A stretch of 32,414 nt of DNA, taken from the NCBI GenBank assembly GCA_020851075.1, contig JADZDL010000206.1:1-32414 (forward strand), written 5' to 3'. The stretch's first letter is position 1; each line of letters opens with the position of its first letter. Shown one piece after another: positions 8,388 to 17,400 of the stretch. Position numbers and translations under genes: made by a program. The DNA comes from Planctomycetota bacterium (GTDB lineage Bacteria; Planctomycetota; UBA1135; UBA2386). Under the pieces are notes generated by a model that saw nothing but the letters and a program-made list of their open reading frames with translations, ran no database searches and was not told the DNA's origin.

Positions 8388-9629
8388 GTGACCCACGCCG
8401 ACACCAACCAGAGTCCCCTGCGCACCCAGGATCCCGAAGTTGCCGCCTGGCTGCAGCGCGAAGACCGCCGCCAAGGCAATACGCTGACCCTCATCGCGTC
8501 CGAGAACCATTGCTCGAGCGCCGTCCGGGAAGCCACCAGCACCCGGATCACCGACAAGTACGCCGAGGGCTACCCCAACCGGCGCTACTACGGTGGCTGC
8601 GAGGTCGCCGACGGCATTGAAGAGCTCGCCCGCCAGCGCGCCATGCAGCTCTTTGCGGGCGCCGAAGACGCCAACGTGCAGCCGCATTCGGGCACGACCG
8701 CCAACCTCGCGGCGCTGCTCGCCCTCGCCGGCCCCGGCGGCCGCATCGTCGGCATGGCCCTCAAGGCCGGCGGCCACCTCAGTCACGGACACGATAAGAG
8801 CCACACCGGCATGGTGTTCCAGGCCCGGCAGTACGGTGTCGATGCCACCGGACGCATCGACCTGGACGAAGTGCGCCGTGTCGTCAACGAGCACCAGCCC
8901 AAGGTGCTGATCGCCGGCGGCAGCAGTTATGCGCGCAACATCGACTACAAGGCCTTTGCGGCGATCGCAAAGGAAGTCGGCGCGTTCCTGCTGGCCGACA
9001 TCGCGCACCCGGCGGGCCTCATGGCGGCCGGGGTCGTGCCGAGCCCGATCGGCATCGCCGACGTGGTCACCATGACCACGCACAAGACCCTGCGCGGCCC
9101 GCGCGGCGGCATGATCCTCGCGCGCAAGGACGTCGCCAAGCTCATCAACTCGGCCGTGTTCCCAGGTTCGCAAGGTGGCCCGCTCATGCAGCAGATCGCC
9201 GGCAAGGCGGTGGCCTTCGGCGAAGCGCTGCGGCCGGAGTTCCGCACCTACCAGCAGAAGGTGAAGGACCACGCCGCCTGGCTCGCGGAGTGCCTGATGG
9301 CCCAGGGGCTCGATATCGTGACGGGCGGCACCGACAACCACATCGTGCTCGTCGACCTCCGCCGCACGGACGTTACGGGCGCCGCCGTCGAAGAGCGGGC
9401 GCTCGCGGCCGGGCTGTCCGTCAACAAGAACGCGATCCCCGGGGATCCGCGTCCGCCGATGGTGACCTCGGGCCTGCGCCTCGGCACCGCCGCGGTGACC
9501 ACCCGCGGTTTTGGCCGCGACCAGATCAAGAGCATCGCCGACGTGATCACGGGCCTCGTGCGGGGCGCCGATCCGGAACGTTTCCGCCCGACGGTACAAG
9601 GGCTCTGCGAAGCGTTCCCGCTGCCCTGA
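8388..9629 (+). CDS. glyA: Serine hydroxymethyltransferase
   Basis: This enzyme interconverts serine and glycine with tetrahydrofolate as one-carbon carrier, is PLP-dependent and cytoplasmic. The 413 residues match the usual length of about 417. Hallmarks in order are LIASEN (35-40), the YAEGYPNRRYYGG block (58-70), NVQPHSGTTAN (96-106), the ADIAHPAG motif (203-210), and the PLP lysine K233 in TMTTHKTLRGPRGG. The C-terminal half contains GLRLGTAAVTTRG. The start is GTG at 8388, with AAGG about nine bases upstream. One slightly unusual spot is GGHLSHGHDKSHTGM (128-142), where typical GlyA reads more like GGHLTHGSPVNxSG. The substitution lies near the active site but the enzyme otherwise looks complete. 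Confidence 0.97.
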   Translation: MTHADTNQSPLRTQDPEVAAWLQREDRRQGNTLTLIASENHCSSAVREATSTRITDKYAEGYPNRRYYGGCEVADGIEELARQRAMQLFAGAEDANVQPHSGTTANLAALLALAGPGGRIVGMALKAGGHLSHGHDKSHTGMVFQARQYGVDATGRIDLDEVRRVVNEHQPKVLIAGGSSYARNIDYKAFAAIAKEVGAFLLADIAHPAGLMAAGVVPSPIGIADVVTMTTHKTLRGPRGGMILARKDVAKLINSAVFPGSQGGPLMQQIAGKAVAFGEALRPEFRTYQQKVKDHAAWLAECLMAQGLDIVTGGTDNHIVLVDLRRTDVTGAAVEERALAAGLSVNKNAIPGDPRPPMVTSGLRLGTAAVTTRGFGRDQIKSIADVITGLVRGADPERFRPTVQGLCEAFPLP

Positions 9630-9722
9630 AGCCGGGCTCCCTAAGGGCGCGGCCCAGGGCAACCAGCCGCGCCAAACCCGACGAATTCCGGCAGTCGAGT
9701 TAAGATCCTGGGTACTACTCCA

Positions 9723-10403
9723 GTGAGAGACCAGGACGAGCCAACCACGCCCGCTCCGGATCCCGACCGTGACACACTCACGGTCGAGCTCCTGCGCGCC
9801 GGTGACCCGGAGGGCCTGCAGCGTTTGCTGCAGGACCACGGATCGCTCGTTAAATGCCGACTCATAAAAGACTTCGGCAAGGTCCTCGATGGCTCCGAGA
9901 TCGAGGAAGCAATGAGCGTGATGACAGTCAGCATCTGGCATGCAGCGGCGCGATTCGACAGCCAGAAAGGCACACTCCGCGCTTGGGCCCTCGTCATCGC
10001 CCGCAATTGTGCGCTGCGCCTGCTGGAAGTCCGCAGGCGCACGATCCTGCGTTCGGAATCCGACCTGGATCTGCTCGCCGCGAAGTCCACGCAGCGCCAT
10101 CCACCGACGGCTGAGCGGCTGCGCCTGCTGGCGGACCTGCAGACCTGCATTGCCCAATTGCCGCGGCTGCAACAAGCAGTGCTCCGGGCGGATCTGGAGG
10201 CCGGCACGGCAATGCCCGCCGGCGAACTGGCCGCCCGCCTCGGCACGACGCCCAACTCGATCTACGTGTCGCGACTCAAAGGCCGCCAGGGCCTTCGCAT
10301 CGCGATGCAGGCGATGGGCCACTCCTTCCCTGGCATGCCCCCTACGACAGAGACCACCAAACCCGACTCCCCCATTCTCGAACCGGGCACGGAACAAGGA
10401 TGA
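9723..10403 (+). CDS. RNA polymerase sigma factor, ECF-like
   Basis: This 226-residue sigma-70-family protein contains only regions 2 and 4. Region 2 is at about residues 25-108: a helix LLRAGDPEGLQRLLQDHG, then IEEAMSVMTVSIWHAAARFD and the typical GTLRAWALVIARNCALR. Region 4 is at about residues 135-200: IAQLPRLQQAVLRADLE followed by a helix-turn-helix, GELAARLGTTPNSIYVSRLK. The GTG at 9723 opens an acidic, Pro-rich N-terminus. A Pro/Thr-rich tail of about 25 residues follows region 4. The stop overlaps the start of the next gene (ATGA), an arrangement that strongly suggests translational coupling with its regulator. Target promoters cannot be deduced. Confidence 0.85.
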   Translation: MRDQDEPTTPAPDPDRDTLTVELLRAGDPEGLQRLLQDHGSLVKCRLIKDFGKVLDGSEIEEAMSVMTVSIWHAAARFDSQKGTLRAWALVIARNCALRLLEVRRRTILRSESDLDLLAAKSTQRHPPTAERLRLLADLQTCIAQLPRLQQAVLRADLEAGTAMPAGELAARLGTTPNSIYVSRLKGRQGLRIAMQAMGHSFPGMPPTTETTKPDSPILEPGTEQG

Positions 10404-11110
10404 ACCGACACACCGAGTCCTTCATGCAAACGCCACCAACCAGGTTCGAGGACCCAACCCACGAGGAACTGGCCGAAGCGGAAGCCCAGCTAGCCGAGTT
10501 GCCGCCGATGGCGCCGCTCAGCGAAACCGAGGTTGCCGCCTTGATGGCCCGCATCGCCCCGCCCAGCACCCGGCAGAAAGCCGGCACGCGGCGCACCCTG
10601 GTCGCCTGCGCCGCCATCCTGCTCCTGCTCGGCGCGGCGGGCTGGACGCTCACGGACCTATGGCCAAGTCGCCGCCATTCCGCGGCCAACATGGACTACC
10701 CGGCGGCGGTCATGATGACGACGCGGTTCGACTACAACGACGAAGAGAGAGTCTCGGCGCTTGGCCTCATCGCCGGCCGCTGCGGCTATGCCAGCGACAC
10801 ACTGGCCCAGCTGGCCAACGAGAACTCGCCGGTCGGCACGGAGGCCACCCACGCGCGCACGCGCCTCGCCGCCCTGATCGCCGCGGGCACCGACCGCGGC
10901 CCGCGACCTGTAAACGAAGCGCTGGAGAAGGAATGCACCACGGCACTGGACCACACGCTGCCGGAGGACCAACGCCGCGCCGCCGTCGGGCGCATCGAGA
11001 TGCTCGTCAGCGAGGGCATCCGGGCCGTGCTGGCGACCTCGATGACCACACCCGAGGGAGCCACGGTCCGTGACGACGCGAAGCAAATGCTCGCCAAGAT
11101 GTTCCACTAG
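10400..11110 (+). CDS. Probable membrane-anchored anti-sigma factor
   Basis: This 236-residue protein overlaps the sigma gene by four bases, with AAGGA just before its ATG. Residues 1-63 are soluble and acidic, with helical stretches HEELAEAEAQLAELPP and ETEVAALMARI that could bind the sigma factor. One transmembrane helix (about 65-84, TLVACAAILLLLGAAGW) is followed by an extracytoplasmic domain of about 150 residues. I see no HxxxCxxC zinc anti-sigma (ZAS) motif, so it is not a standard zf-HC2 protein. The distal domain looks all-helical (LGLIAGRCGYASDTLAQLAN, EALEKECTTALDHTLPEDQ). The anti-sigma role rests on gene overlap and topology, not on sequence homology I can recognise. Confidence 0.6.
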   Translation: MNRHTESFMQTPPTRFEDPTHEELAEAEAQLAELPPMAPLSETEVAALMARIAPPSTRQKAGTRRTLVACAAILLLLGAAGWTLTDLWPSRRHSAANMDYPAAVMMTTRFDYNDEERVSALGLIAGRCGYASDTLAQLANENSPVGTEATHARTRLAALIAAGTDRGPRPVNEALEKECTTALDHTLPEDQRRAAVGRIEMLVSEGIRAVLATSMTTPEGATVRDDAKQMLAKMFH

Positions 11111-11131
11111 CGAGCACGGCGAGATTCTGGC

Positions 11132-11464
11132 TCAGTGGCGGATGAGACGCGTGACCTCTGCAACCCCAGGCGCGTTGAATCCGGCAGAATACCAAGCCGA
11201 ATTGGCCGTCCACGATCCCGTGCCCTTGCCGTCCGAGTCCAGCGTGATGACGACGGTTTCCGTGTTCACCACCGGGAACCCACCGCTGATCTCGATGGTC
11301 ACCTGCTGACCCGCGAGGTTCGGGTTCGAGTAGGACAACGTCACCGTCTGCCCGGCTTGCAGAGTGGAGTTCGGGTCGATCCGCAGCGTCTGCGCCGTCG
11401 CCGTCAGGGTCGCCAAGAGAGCAAACAGAGCGGCAGCGCCGCGGGACTTCCATGAAGCGTGCAT
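11132..11464 (-). CDS. Small secreted Ig-like protein
   Basis: This is a 110-residue protein. The ATG at 11464 was chosen because it begins a signal peptide (MHASWKSRGAAALFALLATL, cleavage near ATAQ, residues 22-25) and has a strong AAGGAA Shine-Dalgarno just upstream. Extra in-frame sequence to 11581 has no such support. The mature part of about 85 residues reads as one beta-sandwich domain: LQAGQTVTLSYSNPNLAGQ, VTIEISGGFPVVNTETVVI, then GTGSWTANSAW. No catalytic motif is visible and the function is unknown. It is convergent with the anti-sigma gene, whose stop is 21 bases away. Confidence 0.7.
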   Translation of the reverse strand: MHASWKSRGAAALFALLATLTATAQTLRIDPNSTLQAGQTVTLSYSNPNLAGQQVTIEISGGFPVVNTETVVITLDSDGKGTGSWTANSAWYSAGFNAPGVAEVTRLIRH

Positions 11465-11645
11465 TCGATTCCTTCTTCCGGCCTGGCCGGGTTGCAGTTG
11501 GGCAAGGCATCGAGCACGGCACGAAAGACGCTTGATGGACAGCGAGTGGCATCGCGTCGACGTCGTGATGGCGCCCACCACAAGGGCGACTGAGACGCGA
11601 TCTCACTTTTGGACAATCGCCCAGGATCGACTGCAGTCGGCGCGT

Positions 11646-13499
11646 CTAACGCGATTCGCGAGGCAGATGCGCGGCGACGACTTCGAGCAGGCGCTTCTTC
11701 GTGATCGGTTTCGTCTCGTACTGCGTAGCGCCGGCCGCCAGACACTGGTCGCGATCTTCGGCTACAGCATGCGCAGTGAGCGCCACGATCGGCAGCGAGT
11801 AACCTAGCCCACGCAGCTCGCGGATCGCGGAGATGCCGTCGAGAACGGGCATCTGCAGGTCCATGATGACCAGCGAATACGGCTCCCCTGCGTGCTGAAC
11901 GGCCTCCACGCCGATCCTGCCGTTGTCGGCGAGATCCACGTGCAACCCGGCCTTCGTCATGATCGCCTTCAGCAACCGCTGGTTGTCCGGCGCATCGTCC
12001 ACGACAAGCACCTTGCCGTGCAAGGCAACGACGGGCGGCGACTCCTTCTTGGTCGCGGCAACCGCAGGCTGCACGACGATCGTCGCCACCACGACCGTGC
12101 CGCGGCCGACTTCACTCGTCACCTCGACAGCACCACCGAGCAACTGTGCCAATCGCTGGGCAACGGCGAGGCCGATGCCGCTGCCCGCGTGACGACGCGT
12201 CAGGCTGCCATCCGCCTGGCTGAAGCTCTCAAAGAGGTGCGGCAGGAACGCCGGATCGATGCCGATGCCGGTGTCCCGCACCTCGACGCGCAGCACCTGC
12301 TTGCCTTCCCCAGGCACCAGTTGGACGTTCACGTCGATCCGACCGGCCTCCGTGAACTTCACCGCGTTGCTGACCAGCGCTGCAACCACCTGCCGCAGGC
12401 GCGCGGCATCGGTGACCACCACACGATCCGCAACCTGCTCTGTGTCGCAGTGGATCGTGAGTCCCTTGCAGATGGCCTCTTCGGCATGCCGCGCGCAGGC
12501 ATCCTCCACGACCTGAGCCGGCTTGCAGGCGCCCGGCTCCACGATCAGGCTGCCCGATTCGAGCTTGGCGAGGTCGAGCACGCGGTTCACGAGATCGAGC
12601 AGCATTTCGCCGTTGTGCTGCATCGCGAGGGCAGCGTCGCGACGTTCCCCCGCCGTTCCACCCTCGCCCACCAACGCTTCCACACCACCCAGGATGCTCG
12701 TCAACGGCGTACGCATCTCATGGCTCACATTGGCCAGGAACTGCGTCTTCAGGCGATTGAGCTGCAGCAGCTGCTCGTTCTGCGCCGCCAACCGCCGTTG
12801 GTTGGCGAGCAGATTCGTGCGCATCACGTCCATCGTCGCGCCGAGGCGGCCGATCTCGGTCGAACCCAGGGCCGCAATGGGTTGCTCGAGGTCGCCCTGG
12901 CCAAGGCGCTGCGCCGCGCCATCCAGTCGATGCAGGGGCACCAACACAAACGCGCGCAACGCGACCCAGAACAGCACCGCCACGAGCAGGAACCCGAGAC
13001 TCGCTCGCAGCAGCAGCCCGGCAGTCTTGGCGCGCAAAGCCTTCTGCATGGGCCGCAGCGACAAGCCGAGCACAAACGTGCCGATCTTCTCGCCTTCTCG
13101 CTCCACCCGGATCGGCTCGCGGATCTCGATCGTCAGCGGATCGTTCGGAATGCCAAAGCGAGGGTTGCACGCCAGCTGTTTGCCATCGGCGCGAATCACT
13201 GCCGCAAACGCCACGTTACGTTCGCCCAGGACGAGATCGTCGCAGATGTCCTCGAGCGTGATGCTATCCGTGACCGTCACCAGCTCCGGACATGCCAGCG
13301 CTGCCAGCCGCGCCAGCGACTGACCATTGGCGAGCAGCGCATCGCGGGCCGCCGACTGCTCCGAGCGATAGTCGTAATAACTGGCCACCAGCGACAGCAG
13401 GCACGAGAACGCCAGCAGGACAGCGAGCAGACGAATGCCCACGCTTCGTCGCCATGACAGGGCCCATTGCGCCCAGGCTGTCGCGATGCCGGAGGTCAC
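11646..13499 (-). CDS. Hybrid sensor histidine kinase (HAMP-HisKA-HATPase-REC)
   Basis: This 617-residue inner-membrane kinase starts at the GTG at 13499, one base after the stop of the binding-protein gene. TM1 is at 20-41, a periplasmic sensor domain of about 115 residues follows (with C70, C86 and C111), TM2 is at 160-184 and a HAMP-like segment is at about 185-235. HisKA has H260 in NVSHEMRTPL. The ATPase domain has N378 in SNAVKF, the G1 box DTGIGI (409-414) and the G2 box GSGIGLA. A C-terminal receiver has DD501-502, phosphoacceptor D547 in VIMDLQMP and K597 in ETKPI. No separate DNA-binding regulator is encoded nearby, so the output must be a phosphorelay partner elsewhere. The adjacent PhnD-type protein is the likely ligand-sensing partner. 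Confidence 0.93.
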   Translation of the reverse strand: MTSGIATAWAQWALSWRRSVGIRLLAVLLAFSCLLSLVASYYDYRSEQSAARDALLANGQSLARLAALACPELVTVTDSITLEDICDDLVLGERNVAFAAVIRADGKQLACNPRFGIPNDPLTIEIREPIRVEREGEKIGTFVLGLSLRPMQKALRAKTAGLLLRASLGFLLVAVLFWVALRAFVLVPLHRLDGAAQRLGQGDLEQPIAALGSTEIGRLGATMDVMRTNLLANQRRLAAQNEQLLQLNRLKTQFLANVSHEMRTPLTSILGGVEALVGEGGTAGERRDAALAMQHNGEMLLDLVNRVLDLAKLESGSLIVEPGACKPAQVVEDACARHAEEAICKGLTIHCDTEQVADRVVVTDAARLRQVVAALVSNAVKFTEAGRIDVNVQLVPGEGKQVLRVEVRDTGIGIDPAFLPHLFESFSQADGSLTRRHAGSGIGLAVAQRLAQLLGGAVEVTSEVGRGTVVVATIVVQPAVAATKKESPPVVALHGKVLVVDDAPDNQRLLKAIMTKAGLHVDLADNGRIGVEAVQHAGEPYSLVIMDLQMPVLDGISAIRELRGLGYSLPIVALTAHAVAEDRDQCLAAGATQYETKPITKKRLLEVVAAHLPRESR

Positions 13500-13500
13500 C

Positions 13501-14424
13501 TCATGGCCTCTTGCCCGGCGCAGGCGCTGGCGCAGGCACTGGCTCCTTCGCGGGCGCGGGCTTTGGTGCCGGCACCGGCTCCGGCGCAAACTTCTCCGAC
13601 AGCTCCATGCCCTTGCGAACGTCCTGATACTCCGCGTCCGTCGTCGCCGCAAACCCCGGCACCTTGAGCGCCTTCAGCGCCGTCGGGTCGTCGAGTTCGA
13701 GCAAGCTGCTGCGCAGTGCCGCGACCACGGCCTCGTCCAGTCCTGACCGCGCGATCCACGGTTTTGGCGCGTTGTTGAACGAGTAGAGCACCCGCAGCTT
13801 CTTGGTCGCCTTCGCGTTGAGTTCCTTGAAGGTCTCCATGTGCAACGCGCCAGCGTCGTAGTCGCCGAGTTCGACGGCCTTGAAGACGATGTCGTGGCGA
13901 TCGAGGTACTGGAACGCCGCGATCTTCTCGCCCGTGATGCCGTTGCGCACGAGTTCGGCCTGCGACAGGTACCGGCCAATCGTCGATTGCTGGTCGCCAA
14001 ACGCGAAGCGCTTGCCAGCGAGGTCCTTCACCGTCTTGAACGGGCTGTCATCGAGCACAACGATGGCGCCAACTTTGCGTGAGTCTTCGCGCTCCGCGGC
14101 GAGCAGTTCGAGGTGCGCGTCGCGCCGCTTCGCCAGCACATACGAAGCAGGTCCAAATCGCACGAAGTCGACCTTGCCGGCGAGGAACGCTTCGAAACAC
14201 TCCTCGTAGGTCTTCATGACCTGCAACTCGACCGTCACGGGCCGTTCGAGGTGTCCCGTGAGCGAGCGTCCCAAAGCCTGCGCGACCGGCTGAAACTGCT
14301 TGTAGACCGCCGTCGACTGCTTGAACGAGTAGAGGCCCAGCGTCAGACGAGCCGTCTCCTGTGCCACCACCTGCCCCAACGAGCCAAGCATGGCAAAGAA
14401 TGCAATCGGTAGGCGTGTCGACAT
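13501..14424 (-). CDS. PhnD-type periplasmic phosphate/phosphonate-binding protein
   Basis: This 307-residue secreted binding protein has a signal peptide (MSTRLPIAFFAMLGSLGQVVAQ). The fold follows the ABC phosphate/phosphonate-binding PhnD family: LTLGLYSFKQSTAVYKQFQP, MKTYEECFEAFLAGKVDFVRFGPASYVLA, AIVVLDDSPFKTVKDLAGKRFAFGDQQSTIG, and YDAGALHMETFKEL. The last 30 or so residues are a Pro/Ala/Lys-rich tail. No ABC permease or ATPase genes are adjacent. Instead a histidine kinase follows after one base, so this is probably a sensory binding protein that presents ligand to the kinase rather than a transport component. The ATG at 14424 has no good Shine-Dalgarno. The ligand cannot be fixed from sequence. 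Confidence 0.88.
   Translation of the reverse strand: MSTRLPIAFFAMLGSLGQVVAQETARLTLGLYSFKQSTAVYKQFQPVAQALGRSLTGHLERPVTVELQVMKTYEECFEAFLAGKVDFVRFGPASYVLAKRRDAHLELLAAEREDSRKVGAIVVLDDSPFKTVKDLAGKRFAFGDQQSTIGRYLSQAELVRNGITGEKIAAFQYLDRHDIVFKAVELGDYDAGALHMETFKELNAKATKKLRVLYSFNNAPKPWIARSGLDEAVVAALRSSLLELDDPTALKALKVPGFAATTDAEYQDVRKGMELSEKFAPEPVPAPKPAPAKEPVPAPAPAPGKRP
13504..13592 (-). repeat. Low-complexity Pro/Ala-coding tail
   Basis: The 3' end of the binding-protein gene consists of short imperfect repeats of GC-rich Ala and Pro codons, giving PAP and KPAP-type tripeptides. Such tracts often vary in length between strains and can act as a flexible spacer. It may tether the binding lobe to the cell wall or the kinase, but this is speculative. 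Confidence 0.6.
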
Positions 14425-14473
14425 AAGGGGCCTATCGGCGTAGGCCGCGTCGCCTACTGAGCCCGTTCTGCCA

Positions 14474-17400
14474 CTAGGCACCAGATTTCGAAATCGGCGA
14501 AACCTCGCGTTCAAACCGGATGCCCGCCCGGGTGCAATTGCGCCATGCCACCGAGGCTTCGAGCACCTCCCCATCGAGGTGCAGCTGGAATCGGGAAGCT
14601 GGCAGAACCGAGGCGTCGGCGACTTCGATGCCGGCCCCGCCCAGCCCCAGATCGCGGATCCGGATCGAGCTGCGGCGGTCGGCGACGACCATCTCGACCT
14701 CCAGATCGACCAGACGGCGCGGGCGGCGCCGCTCCTCGAGCCGGTCGATGCCACCATCGCGGCGCAGTCGCACGAGTTCGCCGGTCTGCAGCGCCTGCGT
14801 CGCGCCGGGCACCCCGACGATCGTGGCGAGATCGTGTTCGCGCGCCTGGATCGCGGCATGGGAAAGCCAACCACCAATCTCGGTTACGAGCCCGCCGGCG
14901 ACGGGGAAGACACCGAGCCAACACGGATCCGTGCAACGAACCACGAGGATCTCGCCGGGTTGCAGGTCCTTCAGTTGATCCACGGACCGCATCACGCGAA
15001 CGCGCCCGACGACTTCGCGACTGCCGGCAACGCAGGTGCCGGCGATCTCGCCCTCGGCAAAGGCCCTGGCAGCGGATGGCATTCCGGCCTCGCCGAGCGA
15101 CTCCACGCTGACGGCGCTCAGCTGGCTGCCAACGTCGACTTCGAGCAAGCGCTCGCGCCGTTTGCTGCGTTCGGTCGCGAGACGCGACGCCTCGGCGCGG
15201 AAACCGGCTTCTTCGAGGCGCAGGACCTCGGCCGGCGTCAGATCGAACACGGCGCTGCCCAATCCGAATCGTTCCCCAACCTGCACGAGCAAACGACGCA
15301 AGGACGCGAGCTCCCGCATCGCCTCGTGCTTGGCGGCTTCCTTCAGCGCCTGAAACCGCCGAGCGCGCTCGACCGCGACCCGCAAGACGCGCGGCAGTTC
15401 GGCCGTCTCTGCTTCCTGCACAGGACCATGCGCGCGTCGAGTATCGCGCGGCAACATCGCAAACACGCGGGCAACGTCTTCGCCGTACCGCGGGGCCGCG
15501 AGCTCGAAGTCGTGCGGCGCACGATGCCCAAAGGCCGCCAGGAACGCATCGACGCGATCCGCCGCCGGCCGGTCTTCGGCGAGCAGCGCAAAAGCCCTGC
15601 TCACCACGTTGCCGTCCGGATCGCGCAACAGCGACGCCGGATCCAGCCCCGCACGCTCGGCTCGCCGCCGCGCCGCGCCGACGAAGAACTCCGCGGCCAG
15701 ATTGATTGTCTCGGCCCGCGCATAGGTCACGGTGACGAAGCGCTCACGCAGCTCTTCGCACCACTGCAGCAGTTCTTGATCCGACAGGCGCTGGGGATCC
15801 ACCGCGGCAAGCCGCGCGGTCTCTCGTTGCTGGGCCGGCAGGGCCGCGCGCCAATCGTCCTCGAGGCTCTGCCCGGCAGCGGCCATGCGGAAACTCGCCA
15901 TCGCGCCAAGGCCCCGGCCACTGCGCTTCGTCCACTGGCGACGATCGACGAAACAGCGGCCGAACGCGGTGACCACGAGGGGCGCGTCATCGACATTCAC
16001 GTCGTAGGCAAAACCCGTGGCACGGCAGGCCCGATCGACGGCGCCACCAACCTCCCAGAGGGACTCGAACAGTGCCAGGCTGTAGGTCGAAGGCACGGGC
16101 AGCAGTTCGCTGATCTCGGTCTGCTCGAGCACCACTTCTCGGGCTGGAGCGTCCGCCAGCAACCGCAGCAAGCGGAAACGTTCGGCCTCCACGACCGCGG
16201 CGTCGTTGCGCTGATGCTCGGGCAGCCGCGTGATGTCGCGCGACTGCACCAGCTGGAAACGCCCATCGACGTAGACCCACTCGACATCCTGCGGGTGACC
16301 AAACAGCCTCTCGACGGCGCGCCCCAGGGCGAGCAGTTCTTCGAGCGGCACGGGTGGAACGGCCTCGCCGATGCGTTCGCCCGAGGCGCGGCCGAAGCGG
16401 AACGACTTCGGCGTCGCCCGCCCCGAAACCAGCGCTTCGCCGCCACCCAACACGAGTTCGACCAACATGCGCCCCGCGTGCACCGGATCCACGGTGAACA
16501 ACACGCCCGCATACTGCGCGCGGCGGAACGCCTGCACGACCACGCCACCAGGCCGGCCACCGTAGGAGGTACGCACCGCGTCGATCGCCTGACTCAGCTC
16601 GGCGGCGGGCACATCGAGCTTGGACAGGAACATGCCCGCCATGCTGCTCTCGGCACTGTCTTCACCGAGCGCCGAGCTGCGCACGGCCGCGCGTTCGACC
16701 CCAGCACCTCGGCACGCGTTCGCGAGTTCGGCGGCCGTCGGCTGCAGGCCCCACGGCACGACGAATCCCGGTGGCACCGGCAGGCCCGCTTGAATCAGCT
16801 GGCCGAGGCGCGTCGCCTTGTTGCCGAGTTCCCCGTGGGCTCCCGCATGCTGCAGCGGCACGAGTCGCCGCGGCGCTGGCTGAGCCTCGCCGCCCCGTTC
16901 GCGCGCGGCGAGGAAACGCCGCTGCAACAGGGTCTGCAGGGCCATCAGGCCGATGCTCGCGATCAGGTACACCTGCACCGCCGCGCGGCACGGCCACACG
17001 ATGGCCACCATGCCGACTACGAAGGCCATCGGCAGGACCCAGCGCCGCTTGTTCTGCTGCTGAAGGCGCACGAACACCGCCATCACCACACCAAACGTGA
17101 TCGGCAGGACGCCGAACGGATCGGCAACCGAGAGGTCCAACCACCAGAGCCCACCTGGCCGCGTCGAGGCCGCTGCATCGATGCCCGCAAACGCGAGGCC
17201 GAACAGGCCGATCTGGACCAGTGCACCCAGCAGGTTGCGACCCGGGGAAACGCCCGCCTTGCGCAGCAGGCGCAGCGATTCGCGACGCCACACCATCGGG
17301 TCCGCGGCCCACTGCTCGCGCAACTCCGCAAACCGCGGCGCCAATCGCCGCTGCCGCCATTGGTCGCGTTCGGCAAACAAGCTGAACGGCAACATCGCGA

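Noticed and set aside
4700..8620. Open frame of 1306 codons on the plus strand
   Set aside because: It lies antisense to the barrel protein, NYN gene and speA, which have clear family motifs. Its translation is Arg/His/Asp-rich with no domain, a common product of GC-rich third positions.
8226..10397. Minus-strand open frame of 723 codons opposite glyA and the sigma gene
   Set aside because: It is antisense to two well-supported genes and has no recognisable motif.
11465..11645. Search for an RNA gene or promoter upstream of the small secreted protein
   Set aside because: Apart from the ribosome site beside 11464, I saw no convincing hairpin, promoter pair or conserved RNA fold in these 181 bases.
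11892..13457. Plus-strand open frame of 521 codons opposite the histidine kinase
   Set aside because: The kinase frame has H, N, G and receiver motifs in order. The opposite frame has none.
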